A model generated the notes under the pieces. That model did not search any database. It was not told the DNA's origin and worked only from the letters and a program-made list of their open reading frames with translations. A DNA stretch of 64,000 bases from UBA8337 sp965221415 (lineage in GTDB: Bacteria > Pseudomonadota > Alphaproteobacteria > RS24). The translations under genes and the position numbers were made by a program. The stretch covers positions 1,674,001-1,738,000 of the forward strand of contig OZ244887.1 in NCBI GenBank assembly GCA_965221415.1, written 5' to 3'. Shown here in pieces: positions 25,697-34,805 of this stretch; within the stretch, counting starts at the first letter, position 1; every line of letters starts with the position of its first letter.

Positions 25697-26671
25697 ATGA
25701 AAGCTCTGATGGTGAGCGACCTGCTGGATGATTTTGCAGGTTGCGCAATCCAAGATATCGCCAGCCCCAAAGCCCCACCCGACCATGTGGTGGTGCGGGT
25801 GAAAGCGGCGACGCTCGGCTTTCCCGATTTATTGATGACGCATGGCGGCTATCAGCACAAGCCCGACGTGCCGTTCACGCTTGGCATGGAAGGTGCGGGC
25901 GAAATCATCGCGCTCGGGGCAGATGTCAAAGAGTGGGCGTTGGGCGATAGGGTCGTGATAGGTGCGCTTGGCACCATGGCCGAAGCGGTTTGTGTGCCGG
26001 CGCAATTTTTGCGCAAAATACCTGAAAATCTCGACTTTGCGACCGCCGCCGCCACTGGCTCGGCTTATTTAACCGCTTATGTGTCGCTGGTGCGGCGTGC
26101 TTATTTGCAAAAAGGCGAATGGCTTTTGGTGCATGGCGCGGCGGGCGGTGTTGGGCTTGCTGCGATTGATTTGGCCAAACAAATGGGCGCGCGCACGATT
26201 GCCACCGCCTCATGCGATAAAAAGCTCGCCATCATCAAAGACAAATACGCCCCCGACGCGATTTTGAATGTGAATGATGGCTTCCGCGAGCAGGTAAAAC
26301 AGATAACCGATGGCGGCGCGGATGTCATTTATGACCCCGTGGGCGGCGATGTGTTCGACGAAAGCGTGCGCTGCATTGGCTGGGGCGGACGCTTGCTCGT
26401 GGTTGGCTTTGCGTCGGGGCGCATCCCTGATATCTCCGTCAATATGCCGCTGATTAAGGGGTTTTCGGTGGTTGGCGTGCGGGCGGGCGAGTTTGGCCGC
26501 CGCGACCCTGAAAAGGGTGCAGAAAACCAAACCGCGATTTGGGATTTGGCCGCACAGGGCAAAATATCGCCGCATGTTCATGCGCACTTGCCGCTCGATG
26601 CGTGGCGCGATGCTTTTCAGATGATGCAAGCACGCGAAGTGGTCGGGCGGATTATTCTCGACCCATCTTAA
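25697..26671 (+). CDS. NADPH:quinone oxidoreductase family protein (zinc-free MDR)
   Basis: Medium-chain dehydrogenase/reductase of 324 residues. GroES-like N-terminal domain with PFTLGMEGAGEI; Rossmann segment HGAAGGVGLAAIDLAK; later VIYDPVGGDVFDESVRCIGWGGRLLVVGFASG. The catalytic-zinc cysteines of alcohol dehydrogenases are absent, fitting quinone or enoyl reductases. I chose ATG 25697, 9 bases after AGGAG, over a TTG two codons upstream. The substrate is not known. The stop shares TTAA 26668-26671 with convergent cysNC. Confidence 0.88.
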   Translation: MKALMVSDLLDDFAGCAIQDIASPKAPPDHVVVRVKAATLGFPDLLMTHGGYQHKPDVPFTLGMEGAGEIIALGADVKEWALGDRVVIGALGTMAEAVCVPAQFLRKIPENLDFATAAATGSAYLTAYVSLVRRAYLQKGEWLLVHGAAGGVGLAAIDLAKQMGARTIATASCDKKLAIIKDKYAPDAILNVNDGFREQVKQITDGGADVIYDPVGGDVFDESVRCIGWGGRLLVVGFASGRIPDISVNMPLIKGFSVVGVRAGEFGRRDPEKGAENQTAIWDLAAQGKISPHVHAHLPLDAWRDAFQMMQAREVVGRIILDPS

Positions 26672-28605
26672 ACAGCAGCAACGCCGAGCAAATATTGCAC
26701 GATTTTTTGCGCCGCTTCGGGCGCGCTCATCTCGGTCGTGTTCACGCGGATTTCTGGATTGAGCGGCGGCTCATACGGGCTATCAATGCCCGTGAAGTTT
26801 TTCAACACCCCCGCACGCGCCTTTTTATACAGACCCTTCACATCGCGGTCTTCGGCAACCGCCAAGGGCGTGTCGACAAACACCTCGATGAACTCAGCCT
26901 CTGGCAGCATCGCGCGCACCATATCGCGCTCCGCCCGAAACGGCGAAATAAACGCCGTCAGCACAATCAGCCCCGCATCCGTCATCAGCTTAGAAACCTC
27001 GCCAATGCGGCGAATATTCTCAACCCTATCCGCATCGGTGAACCCTAAATCCTTATTGAGGCCATGGCGCACATTATCGCCATCGAGCAAAAACGTATGT
27101 CGGTTCATCGTGTGCAAAAGTTTTTCCAACTCATTGGCAATCGTCGATTTGCCCGACCCCGACAGACCCGTAAACCAGATAAGAAACGGTTTTTGATTTT
27201 TCAGCCGCGCATGTGCTTCGCGATTAATATCGGTCGCCTGCCAATGAATATTATGCGCACGGCGCAAGCTGAAATGGAGCAATCCAGCCGCGACCGTCGC
27301 GTGGCTTACTTTATCAATCAGCACGAAACTGCCTAAACTGCGGTTTTCTTCATATGGCGCGAAGCTGATTTTTTCTTCCGTGGAAATCTCCACCACACCG
27401 ATAGCATTCAGCTCCAATGTCTTGGCCGCCATATGCTCCATCGTGTTGATGTTGACCTGATATTTTGGCTCCTGCACGCATGCCGCAACACTTTGCGTGC
27501 CAATTTTCATCTCATAAGAACGCCCCGGCAAAAGCACCTGCTCGTCCATCCACACCAATGTGGCTTCAAACTGGTCGGCCACAGCAGGCGGATTATCTGC
27601 ACTTGCAATCACGTCGCCCCGCGAGCAATCGATTTCATCGCTCAAAGTCAACGTCACAGATTGACCCGCCACCGCCTCATCCAATGTCTCTAATGTTGCG
27701 TCTGAGGCCATCGTCACAATCGATTTAATGGTCGCATTTTTACCCGAAGGCGCAATCCGCACCTTGTCGCCCGCGCCCACACGACCCGACGCAATCTGGC
27801 CGCTAAACCCGCGAAAATCCAGATGCGGGCGATTGACCCATTGCACCGGCATAGCAAAGCTTTGCTGTTGCGCGGCCTCTTGCACAAGCGCAACATTTTC
27901 CAAATGGTCAAGCAATACAGCGCCCTCATACCACGGCATTTTATCTGACCGCGCCGTTATATTGTCGCCCGCCAATCCCGATATCGGAATGGCCGTAAAA
28001 TCATCAATCCCTAGCTTGTCGGCAAAGTCGCGATAGGCGCTGACGATTTCCGCAAAATGGCTTTCGCCATAATCAACCAAATCCATTTTATTGACGGCCA
28101 GCACAATATGGCGAATGCCGAGTAAATGAACCAAATAAGAATGCCGCCGCGTTTGCGTCAAAATGCCTTGGCGCGCATCCACCAGAATAATCGCAAGGTC
28201 AGCCGTCGACGCGCCCGTCACCATATTGCGGGTATATTGTTCGTGACCGGGGGTGTCGGCGACGATGAACTTGCGCTTTTCGGTTGCAAAAAACCGATAA
28301 GCAACATCAATCGTGATGCCCTGCTCGCGCTCGGCCGCCAAGCCATCGACCAGTAAAGCAAAATCAATCTTCTGGCCTTGCGTGCCGAGCTTCTTACTAT
28401 CCGCCTCAAGGCTTGCAAGCTGGTCTTCAAAAATCATTTTGCTGTCATAAAGCAGCCGTCCAATAAGCGTTGATTTGCCATCATCGACGCTGCCGCAAGT
28501 GATAAACCGCAGCATGGATTTATTGCGATGCCCCTCAAGATACGCGTCGATATCTTGCGCGATAAGCGTGTCGGTTTGATAAACAGGATTGGATATATCG
28601 CTCAT
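26668..28605 (-). CDS. cysNC: Bifunctional sulfate adenylyltransferase large subunit / APS kinase (CysN-CysC)
   Basis: A fusion of 645 residues. The N-terminal GTPase half (CysN) has Walker A GSVDDGKS at about 38-45 and DTPGHEQYTRNM. It drives adenylylation of sulfate by CysD. The C-terminal half (from about 460) is APS kinase, with WFTGLSGSGKSTIANELE and LDGDNVRHGLN, and makes PAPS. The fusion is common in Alphaproteobacteria. It starts on the last base of the cysD stop (TAATG), so the two are translated together. Confidence 0.95.
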   Translation of the reverse strand: MSDISNPVYQTDTLIAQDIDAYLEGHRNKSMLRFITCGSVDDGKSTLIGRLLYDSKMIFEDQLASLEADSKKLGTQGQKIDFALLVDGLAAEREQGITIDVAYRFFATEKRKFIVADTPGHEQYTRNMVTGASTADLAIILVDARQGILTQTRRHSYLVHLLGIRHIVLAVNKMDLVDYGESHFAEIVSAYRDFADKLGIDDFTAIPISGLAGDNITARSDKMPWYEGAVLLDHLENVALVQEAAQQQSFAMPVQWVNRPHLDFRGFSGQIASGRVGAGDKVRIAPSGKNATIKSIVTMASDATLETLDEAVAGQSVTLTLSDEIDCSRGDVIASADNPPAVADQFEATLVWMDEQVLLPGRSYEMKIGTQSVAACVQEPKYQVNINTMEHMAAKTLELNAIGVVEISTEEKISFAPYEENRSLGSFVLIDKVSHATVAAGLLHFSLRRAHNIHWQATDINREAHARLKNQKPFLIWFTGLSGSGKSTIANELEKLLHTMNRHTFLLDGDNVRHGLNKDLGFTDADRVENIRRIGEVSKLMTDAGLIVLTAFISPFRAERDMVRAMLPEAEFIEVFVDTPLAVAEDRDVKGLYKKARAGVLKNFTGIDSPYEPPLNPEIRVNTTEMSAPEAAQKIVQYLLGVAAV

Positions 28606-29504
28606 TAGAAATACCCCTCCTGTTTTTTCTTCTCCATGCTGGCCGAGGCATCATGGTCAATCGCCCGCCCCTGACGCTCAGACGTGGTGGTCAGCAGCAT
28701 TTCTTGAATCACATCAGACAAATTGGCCGCCGTGCTTTCGACCGCCCCCGTCAAAGGATAACACCCCAAAGTTCTAAATCGGATGGAACGCATCTCAGGC
28801 ACTTCATCGGGTGCCAGCACAAATCGCTCATCATCGACCATCAATAACAGGCCATCGCGCTCGACCGTCGGACGCGGGGCGGCAAAATAAAGCGGCACAA
28901 TTTCGATATTTTCCAGCTGAATATATTGCCAAATATCCAACTCCGTCCAATTAGACATCGGAAACACGCGGATGCTTTCGTCTTTCGCCGTGCGCGCATT
29001 GTAAATATTCCACAATTCTGGCCGCTGATTTTTCGGATTCCAACGATGATTGGCCGCGCGAAAAGAAACCACACGCTCTTTGGCGCGCGACTTTTCTTCA
29101 TCACGACGCGCCCCACCAAAGGCCGCATCAAAGCCATATTTATCCAATGCCTGCTTCAGCCCTTGCGTCTTCCACATATCGGTATGCAAAGCGCCATGGT
29201 CAAACGGGTTGATGCCTTTTTCTTCGGCTTCTGGGTTTTTATACACCAGCAATTCCATGCCCGCTTGTTTGGCGGCTTTCTCGCGCAGCTCATACATCGC
29301 CTTAAATTTCCATGTGGTGTCGACGTGCAAAAGCGGAAATGGCGGCGGTGACGGAAAAAAGGCTTTCTTGGCAACATGCAGCATCGCCGCGCTATCCTTG
29401 CCGACCGAATACAGCATGACGGGGTTTTCGGCTTGCGCGGCAATCTCGCGCATAATGTGGATGCTCTCAGCTTCCAGTCTTTGTAAATGGGTCAGCACAC
29501 GCAT
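28605..29504 (-). CDS. cysD: Sulfate adenylyltransferase small subunit CysD
   Basis: Makes adenosine 5'-phosphosulfate from sulfate and ATP, together with CysN. The 299-residue PAPS-reductase-like domain shows the PP-loop VMLYSVGKDSAAMLH near residue 30 and family motifs FGGARRDEEKSRAKERV and FPMSNWTELDIWQYI. The C-terminus ends SASMEKKKQEGYF, as in most CysD proteins. It begins the cysD-cysNC operon. Its promoter must lie in the AT-rich 225-base gap shared with rplU; no CysB- or SAM-type control element was recognised. Confidence 0.95.
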   Translation of the reverse strand: MRVLTHLQRLEAESIHIMREIAAQAENPVMLYSVGKDSAAMLHVAKKAFFPSPPPFPLLHVDTTWKFKAMYELREKAAKQAGMELLVYKNPEAEEKGINPFDHGALHTDMWKTQGLKQALDKYGFDAAFGGARRDEEKSRAKERVVSFRAANHRWNPKNQRPELWNIYNARTAKDESIRVFPMSNWTELDIWQYIQLENIEIVPLYFAAPRPTVERDGLLLMVDDERFVLAPDEVPEMRSIRFRTLGCYPLTGAVESTAANLSDVIQEMLLTTTSERQGRAIDHDASASMEKKKQEGYF

Positions 29505-29646
29505 AGTTCATACGCCTTTGTTAAGAACTTTAGGGTTTGATAATGCAATGAACAATTAAAATCAAGGGTTTATCTCTTATATTACACAATTTTTCGGATT
29601 TGATTTTATTTTACATTAATTTATGTACTTAGTTTTGACTTTACTC

Positions 29647-29674
29647 TTGACTTGGAGGGTTTCCCTTGTATATT
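29647..29674 (+). promoter_or_regulatory. Sigma-70-type promoter for rplU-rpmA
   Basis: TTGACT (29647-29652), a 16-base spacer and TATATT (29669-29674) give a near-consensus promoter about 55 bases before the rplU start. The predicted leader contains a weak hairpin (GCCGAAAA pairing with TTTTTTGGC, about 29688-29710) that could serve as an L21-type leader. The upstream part of the gap is very AT-rich and may act as an UP element or hold the cysD promoter. Confidence 0.6.
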
Positions 29675-29729
29675 CGCCGCTTAGCAGCCGAAAAGAGCCT
29701 TTTTTGGCATGAGTTTATGGATTTGAACC

Positions 29730-30212
29730 ATGTATGCAGTCATCCGCACGGGCGGCAAACAATACCGCGTCGCTAAAGACGATATCATCGCCATTGAGCG
29801 TGTCGCTGGTCAGGCTGGCGACAAAATCAAGTTCGACGATGTGTTGATGCTCGGCGAAGCGGGCAAAGAACCCAAAATTGGCGCGCCCATTGTAGCAGGT
29901 GCTAGCGTGACTGCCGAAGTGCTTGAGCAGGGACGCGGCGATAAAATCACTGTGATTAAATTCCGTCGGCGGAAAAACTATCACCGCACGAAGGGTCACC
30001 AGCAGCAAGAAACCGTGCTGAAAATCACCGATATTTCGGCTAAAGCAGCGCCGAAAAAAGCCGCTTCTGAAAAGAGCGAAAAAGCCGCACCAAAAACAAC
30101 CAAAAAAGCAGCCCCGAAAAAGAAGGCCGCCCCTAAAGCGAAAGCAGCGCCTAAAAAGGCCGCAGCTAAAAAAGCAGCCCCTAAAGCGAAAGCAGCGAAA
30201 AGCAAGGAGTAG
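29730..30212 (+). CDS. rplU: 50S ribosomal protein L21 with a long Lys/Ala tail
   Basis: Binds 23S rRNA. Residues 1-103 are a normal L21, with MYAVIRTGGKQYRVAKDD and the RNA-binding KFRRRKNYHRTKGHQQ. About 57 further residues form a low-complexity tail of repeated AAPKK/AAPKAK units resembling histone H1 tails. Total length is 160 against about 103 in E. coli. Shorter tails occur in other Alphaproteobacteria. It is followed after 4 bases by rpmA, the universal partner. Confidence 0.96.
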   Translation: MYAVIRTGGKQYRVAKDDIIAIERVAGQAGDKIKFDDVLMLGEAGKEPKIGAPIVAGASVTAEVLEQGRGDKITVIKFRRRKNYHRTKGHQQQETVLKITDISAKAAPKKAASEKSEKAAPKTTKKAAPKKKAAPKAKAAPKKAAAKKAAPKAKAAKSKE

Positions 30213-30216
30213 ATAA

Positions 30217-30486
30217 ATGGCTCATAAAAAAGCAGGCGGTTCATCCCGTAACGGACGCGACTCAGCGGGTCGTCGTCTTGGTGTCAAAAAATATGGCGGC
30301 GAGCATGTTATTCCGGGCAATATTATTCTGCGCCAGCGCGGCACAAAATGGCACCCCGGCGACAATGTCGGCATGGGCAAAGACCACACGATTTTCGCCA
30401 TCGTTGAGGGCAATGTATCGTTCAGCCAAGCACGCGGCGGACGCACAGTGGTGTCGGTGGCACCATCGGCTGACGCAGCTGAATAA
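30217..30486 (+). CDS. rpmA: 50S ribosomal protein L27
   Basis: 89 residues beginning MAHKKAGGSSRNGRDSAGRR, the standard bacterial L27 N-terminus that reaches the peptidyl-transferase centre. No Firmicutes-type cleavable extension is present. Followed by a rho-independent terminator, so rplU-rpmA may be transcribed apart from obgE as well as with it. Confidence 0.97.
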   Translation: MAHKKAGGSSRNGRDSAGRRLGVKKYGGEHVIPGNIILRQRGTKWHPGDNVGMGKDHTIFAIVEGNVSFSQARGGRTVVSVAPSADAAE

Positions 30487-30544
30487 ACGGGCATAAACTG
30501 CCCTTCAAAAAAAGGGTGGCCATACCACATAGAATACCGAAAAG

Positions 30545-30577
30545 AAGATGGCCTCGAAAAGGCATCTTCTTTTTTTG
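30545..30577 (+). terminator. Rho-independent terminator after rpmA
   Basis: GAAGATGGCCT, a CGAA loop and AGGCATCTTC form a stem with one bulged base, followed directly by seven T residues (30571-30577). It lies 59 bases after the rpmA stop and 39 bases before obgE. It is the only clear intrinsic terminator I found in the window. Confidence 0.8.
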
Positions 30578-30615
30578 TTTTCGGCTAAGCTAAGGGTGTA
30601 AGAGGATTTAGAGCG

Positions 30616-31677
30616 ATGAAGTTTTTGGATCAGGCTAAAGTCTATATCCGCTCTGGCGATGGTGGGGCGGGATGTATCTCGTTTCGGCGCGAAAAATATA
30701 TCGAGTTTGGCGGCCCTGACGGTGGCGATGGTGGCGCGGGCGGCGATGTGATTGCCGAATGCGTTGATGGGCTGAACACGCTTATCGATTATCGCTATCA
30801 GCAACATTTTAAGGCTGGCACGGGGACGCATGGCATGGGTCGCAATCGCACGGGCGGCGATGGGGCGGATAAAATATTGCGTGTGCCTGTCGGCACGCAG
30901 ATTTTTGCCGCCGATAATGAGACCTTGCTAGCCGATTTAACCGAGATTGGCCAAACCATTGTGCTGGCCGAGGGTGGCAATGGCGGGTTTGGCAATACGC
31001 GTTTTAAGGGGCCGGTGAACCGTGCGCCGCGCCATGCAAATCCAGGTCAAGAAGGCCGCGATGCATGGATTTGGCTGCGGCTGAAACTGATTGCCGATAT
31101 CGGCCTTTTAGGTCTGCCCAATGCGGGAAAATCGACGCTTTTGGCCAATATCACCCGTGCCAAACCGAAAATCGCCGATTATCCGTTCACCACTTTGCAC
31201 CCTAATTTAGGGGTGGTCGGTGCGCGCGGGCGCGAGTTTGTTATGGCTGACATCCCCGGCCTCATCGAGGGAGCATCGCAAGGGGCGGGTCTCGGCCATC
31301 GTTTTTTAGGCCATGTCGAACGCTGCACCGCGCTATTGCATCTTGTCGATGCGACGCAAGACAATATCGGCCACGCCTATACCACCATCCGCAATGAGCT
31401 GGCAGCCTATGATGATAAATTGGCCGACAAAACCGAATTGGTCGCGCTGACCAAATGCGATGCCCTAACGCCCGATGCGATAGAGGCGCAGAAGGCCGAA
31501 TTGACCAAATACTGCGACAGCCGTATCCTGCCCATCTCATCGGTGGCAGGCCATGGGCTTGAGGCTTTACATGACACAGTTTTGCAGCTCATCGATACGT
31601 CATATATGCCACCGCGCATGGAAGAAGACGCGCACATCGCCAAAGCAAAATGGCATCCTTTGCAGGAGGACGAGTAA
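30616..31677 (+). CDS. obgE: GTPase ObgE/CgtA
   Basis: Essential GTPase linked to 50S assembly and stress control. The glycine-rich Obg fold fills the first 158 residues (GGPDGGDGGAGGDV, RNRTGGDGAD). The G domain follows with G1 GLPNAGKST, switch region DYPFTTLHPNLGVV and G3 DIPGLIEGA. At 353 residues only a short acidic C-terminus is present. The stop overlaps the proB start by one base (TAATG). Confidence 0.96.
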   Translation: MKFLDQAKVYIRSGDGGAGCISFRREKYIEFGGPDGGDGGAGGDVIAECVDGLNTLIDYRYQQHFKAGTGTHGMGRNRTGGDGADKILRVPVGTQIFAADNETLLADLTEIGQTIVLAEGGNGGFGNTRFKGPVNRAPRHANPGQEGRDAWIWLRLKLIADIGLLGLPNAGKSTLLANITRAKPKIADYPFTTLHPNLGVVGARGREFVMADIPGLIEGASQGAGLGHRFLGHVERCTALLHLVDATQDNIGHAYTTIRNELAAYDDKLADKTELVALTKCDALTPDAIEAQKAELTKYCDSRILPISSVAGHGLEALHDTVLQLIDTSYMPPRMEEDAHIAKAKWHPLQEDE

Positions 31678-32804
31678 TGCGCCAAGAAGTCGCAGATGCA
31701 AAATTATTGGTTATCAAAATCGGCTCATCGCTGCTGCTCAAAGACGGCGAGATGGATAGCGCATGGCTGGAGAGCGTCGCCGAAGATATTGCCGCCGCAC
31801 ATGCAGGTGGACAAAAAATCATCATCGTCACCTCTGGCGCGGTCGCGTTGGGCTGTGCAGCGTTACAGTTAGAACGCGGCGACATGACACTGGCACAAAG
31901 CCAAGCGGCAGCCGCCGCAGGTCAAATTGAGCTGATGCGCGGCTGGCAAGAAGCCTTGGGCGCGCATGGGCTAAAGGCTGCGCAAATATTGCTCACCCAC
32001 GAAGACACTGAGCAAAGGCGGCGCTATTTAAACTCGCGCCAGACACTATCTGCCCTGCTGGATATCAACGCCATACCAGTGATTAATGAAAACGATACCG
32101 TGGCCACGCAAGAGTTGCGTTTCGGCGATAATGACCGTTTGGCCGCCCGCGTGGCGGCGATGATTTCGGCTGATTGCCTGCTGCTATTATCCGATATTGA
32201 CGGGCTTTACACAGCCAACCCACACAAAACGCGTGATGCCGCGTTTGTCGATATCGTCGAGACCATCACCCCTGAAATTGAGGCCATGGCTGACGGCACA
32301 GGCTCGAGCCATAGCTCGGGCGGCATGGAGACCAAATTACAAGCCGCGCATATGGCGCAAATGGTCGGTTGTCATATGGTGCTGGCCAGTGGGCGCGACC
32401 CGCATCCGCTTAAAAACCTAGCGCAAGGGGCGCGTGCGACTTTATTTCGCGCCGATGCTAATCCTTTGACCGCGCGCAAAAATTGGATTGCGAGTACGCT
32501 GCACCCTGCTGGAAAATTACATTTGGATGACGGTGCTGCGCGTGCGCTCGCGCAGGGAAAATCACTTTTGCCCGTCGGCGTGCGCGCGATTGATGGCGAT
32601 TTCGACCGTGGCGATTGCGTCAGCTTGGTCGCACCCGATGGCACCGAATTAGGCCGCGGCCTCACCGCTTATACAAGTGCCACCACACAGCTTATGATTG
32701 GCAAGGATACAGCAGCCAATACAAGCCTCATCCAGTCGGGGCGGGCTGAATTGGTGCATCGCGATGATATGGTATTGAACGGAGTCTCAAAAGAGCCTGT
32801 GTAA
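31677..32804 (+). CDS. proB: Glutamate 5-kinase
   Basis: First step of proline synthesis: phosphorylation of glutamate. The amino-acid kinase domain begins LLVIKIGSSLLLKDG and includes NENDTVATQELRFGDND and the SDIDGLYTANPH loop. A C-terminal PUA domain (about 285-370) is present, as in E. coli ProB. ATG 31677 is chosen for its AGGAGG site and one-base overlap with obgE; an upstream frame start adds nine residues without support. proA follows after 15 bases. Confidence 0.96.
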   Translation: MRQEVADAKLLVIKIGSSLLLKDGEMDSAWLESVAEDIAAAHAGGQKIIIVTSGAVALGCAALQLERGDMTLAQSQAAAAAGQIELMRGWQEALGAHGLKAAQILLTHEDTEQRRRYLNSRQTLSALLDINAIPVINENDTVATQELRFGDNDRLAARVAAMISADCLLLLSDIDGLYTANPHKTRDAAFVDIVETITPEIEAMADGTGSSHSSGGMETKLQAAHMAQMVGCHMVLASGRDPHPLKNLAQGARATLFRADANPLTARKNWIASTLHPAGKLHLDDGAARALAQGKSLLPVGVRAIDGDFDRGDCVSLVAPDGTELGRGLTAYTSATTQLMIGKDTAANTSLIQSGRAELVHRDDMVLNGVSKEPV

Positions 32805-32819
32805 TCTATGGAGAAAAAA

Positions 32820-34085
32820 ATGGACAAAGCCTTACAAGATATGATGCTGGATTTAGGCATGAAAGCAAAGAACGCCGCGCGCGCGCTCGCCATGGCCAGC
32901 AGCGACCAAAAAAATAGCGTGCTGCAAAATGCAGCGAATGAATTGCGCGCCGATGCCGCCAATATTATCGCCGCCAACCAAGAAGATATGCGCCTTGCCG
33001 AGGCCGAGAATGTCGGTGCGGCACGCCTTGACCGTATCATGTTGGATGAACCCCGCCTTGAAGGCATCGCTGCCGCCCTCGAAGCGATTATCGAGCTAAA
33101 CGACCCCGTCGGCGAAACCACGGCCAATTGGCAAGTCGAGAGTGGGCTGGATATCTCGCGTGTGCGTGTTCCCTTAGGTGTCATTGGGGTGATTTATGAA
33201 AGCCGCCCAAACGTCACCGCCGATGCAGCCGCCTTGTGCCTGAAATCTGGCAATGCCGTGATTTTGCGCGGCTCGTCTGAGATTCAAAACTCGGCACGGC
33301 TCATCCATGCGTGCTTTAGCCGTGCGCTCGAAACCGCAGGGCTGGACATGCATTGCGTGCAAATTGTCGACACGCCCGACCGCGCCGCCGTCGGTATGAT
33401 GTTGAGCGGGTTGGATAACACGCTAGATGTGATTGTGCCGCGCGGCGGTAAAGGTTTGGTCGCGCGCGTGCAAGAAGAAGCGCGCGTGCCGGTCTTTGCC
33501 CATCTCGATGGTGTCTGCCATGTATATGTCCACCAAGCGAGTGACCTTGATATGGCGCAAAGTGTATTGCTCAACGCAAAAATGCGCCGCACAGGGATTT
33601 GCGGTGCTGCCGAAACGCTGCTGGTTGACGCAGCTTGTGCCGAAACGCATCTGCACCCTTTGGTAAGCACGCTGTTAGAGGCCGACTGCGCCGTGCGCGG
33701 TGATGATGCCACCCAAGCCACCGACCCGCGCGTCAGCCCCGCCAGCGAGGCCGACTGGTATGAGGAATATCTGGATGCGATAATCACCGTCAAACTGGTC
33801 GATGGCATAGACGAGGCCATCGACCATATCGCCCAATATGGCTCTGGCCATACCGAAGCCATTGTGAGCAATGATGATGCCGCGGCCACGGATTTTCTAA
33901 CGCGCGTCGATAGCGCTATTGTGATGCATAATGCCTCCACCCAATTTGCCGATGGCGGCGAGTTTGGCATGGGCGCAGAAATTGGGATTGCCACGGGGCG
34001 GTTTCATGCACGCGGGCCCGTCGGGCTAGAGCAATTAACCAGTTTTAAATATACGGTGCGCGGCACTGGTCAGACGCGTAAATAG
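32820..34085 (+). CDS. proA: Gamma-glutamyl phosphate reductase
   Basis: Second step of proline synthesis: NADPH reduction of glutamyl phosphate to the semialdehyde. About 421 residues with the aldehyde-dehydrogenase-like fold; the catalytic Cys lies in MRRTGICGAAETLLV. Signature segments VIYESRPNVTADA and VPRGGKGLV are intact. Two ATGs are possible: 32808 or 32820. I prefer 32820 (MDKALQDMM) because GGAG stands 6 bases before it. Confidence 0.95.
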   Translation: MDKALQDMMLDLGMKAKNAARALAMASSDQKNSVLQNAANELRADAANIIAANQEDMRLAEAENVGAARLDRIMLDEPRLEGIAAALEAIIELNDPVGETTANWQVESGLDISRVRVPLGVIGVIYESRPNVTADAAALCLKSGNAVILRGSSEIQNSARLIHACFSRALETAGLDMHCVQIVDTPDRAAVGMMLSGLDNTLDVIVPRGGKGLVARVQEEARVPVFAHLDGVCHVYVHQASDLDMAQSVLLNAKMRRTGICGAAETLLVDAACAETHLHPLVSTLLEADCAVRGDDATQATDPRVSPASEADWYEEYLDAIITVKLVDGIDEAIDHIAQYGSGHTEAIVSNDDAAATDFLTRVDSAIVMHNASTQFADGGEFGMGAEIGIATGRFHARGPVGLEQLTSFKYTVRGTGQTRK

Positions 34086-34091
34086 ACCGCG

Positions 34092-34685
34092 ATGGGTGGA
34101 TTTTTCTTCAGCCACGGCCAATCAATCGCCCTGTTCGGCGGCAGTTTTGACCCGCCCCATGACGGCCACAGACGCATCGCCGAGGCAGCACTGAAAGCCC
34201 TCCACGTCGATTTCGTCTGGTGGTTGGTGTCGCCGCAAAACCCGCTTAAAAATCACCCCGCCAGCAAACTCAGCACACGCCTTGAGGCTACCCGTAAGCT
34301 GGCGGCTCATCCAAAATTTATTGTCAGCGACGAAGAGACCCAGCTTGGCACGCGATTTGCCATCGATACCGTGCGCGCGCTTAAAAGCCGTCACCAACAA
34401 GTCAATTTCATCTGGCTTATCGGTGCGGATAATTTGGCGCAACTGCACCAATGGCACGACTGGCAAGGCTTGATGCGCGACGTGCCCATCGCCGTTTATC
34501 CGCGCCCGCACGACACCACAAAAGCGATGTTTAGTGCTGCGGCGCATCGCTTTGCGCCATACCGTCTTGATGCGCGCGATGCCGCCTTGTTGAAACACCA
34601 AACCGCCCCCGCTTGGGTGCTGCTAGACGGCAAGCAATCGGATTTATCATCCACCGATTTGCGCAAAACCCCAAAATCCTGCTAG
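34092..34685 (+). CDS. nadD: Nicotinate-nucleotide adenylyltransferase
   Basis: Makes deamido-NAD from nicotinate mononucleotide and ATP. Nucleotidyl-transferase fold with IALFGGSFDPPHDGHRRIAE (the HxGH element as HDGH), then WLVSPQNPLK and the C-terminal SSTDLRK, the ISSTxxR-like motif. The 197 residues match the family. There is no strong ribosome site; the start ATG lies 6 bases after proA, so coupling is likely. The order proA-nadD-rsfS-rlmH is classic for Alphaproteobacteria. Confidence 0.94.
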   Translation: MGGFFFSHGQSIALFGGSFDPPHDGHRRIAEAALKALHVDFVWWLVSPQNPLKNHPASKLSTRLEATRKLAAHPKFIVSDEETQLGTRFAIDTVRALKSRHQQVNFIWLIGADNLAQLHQWHDWQGLMRDVPIAVYPRPHDTTKAMFSAAAHRFAPYRLDARDAALLKHQTAPAWVLLDGKQSDLSSTDLRKTPKSC

Positions 34686-34805
34686 ACTAACCCATCAGGC
34701 ATTGCGCAGCAGTGCTGTTTTAAGTGGTAAAATGAGGAAACTCTCCTGAGCGACGTAAAACCAAAAGACCTAAGCCCCGCCCTAAGTCAGAGTGCGCTTC
34801 ACGAA

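Noticed and set aside
29996..30244. Minus-strand Ala/Phe-rich frame opposite the L21 tail
   Set aside because: It is the antisense of Lys/Ala repeat codons, a common artefact of low-complexity coding DNA.
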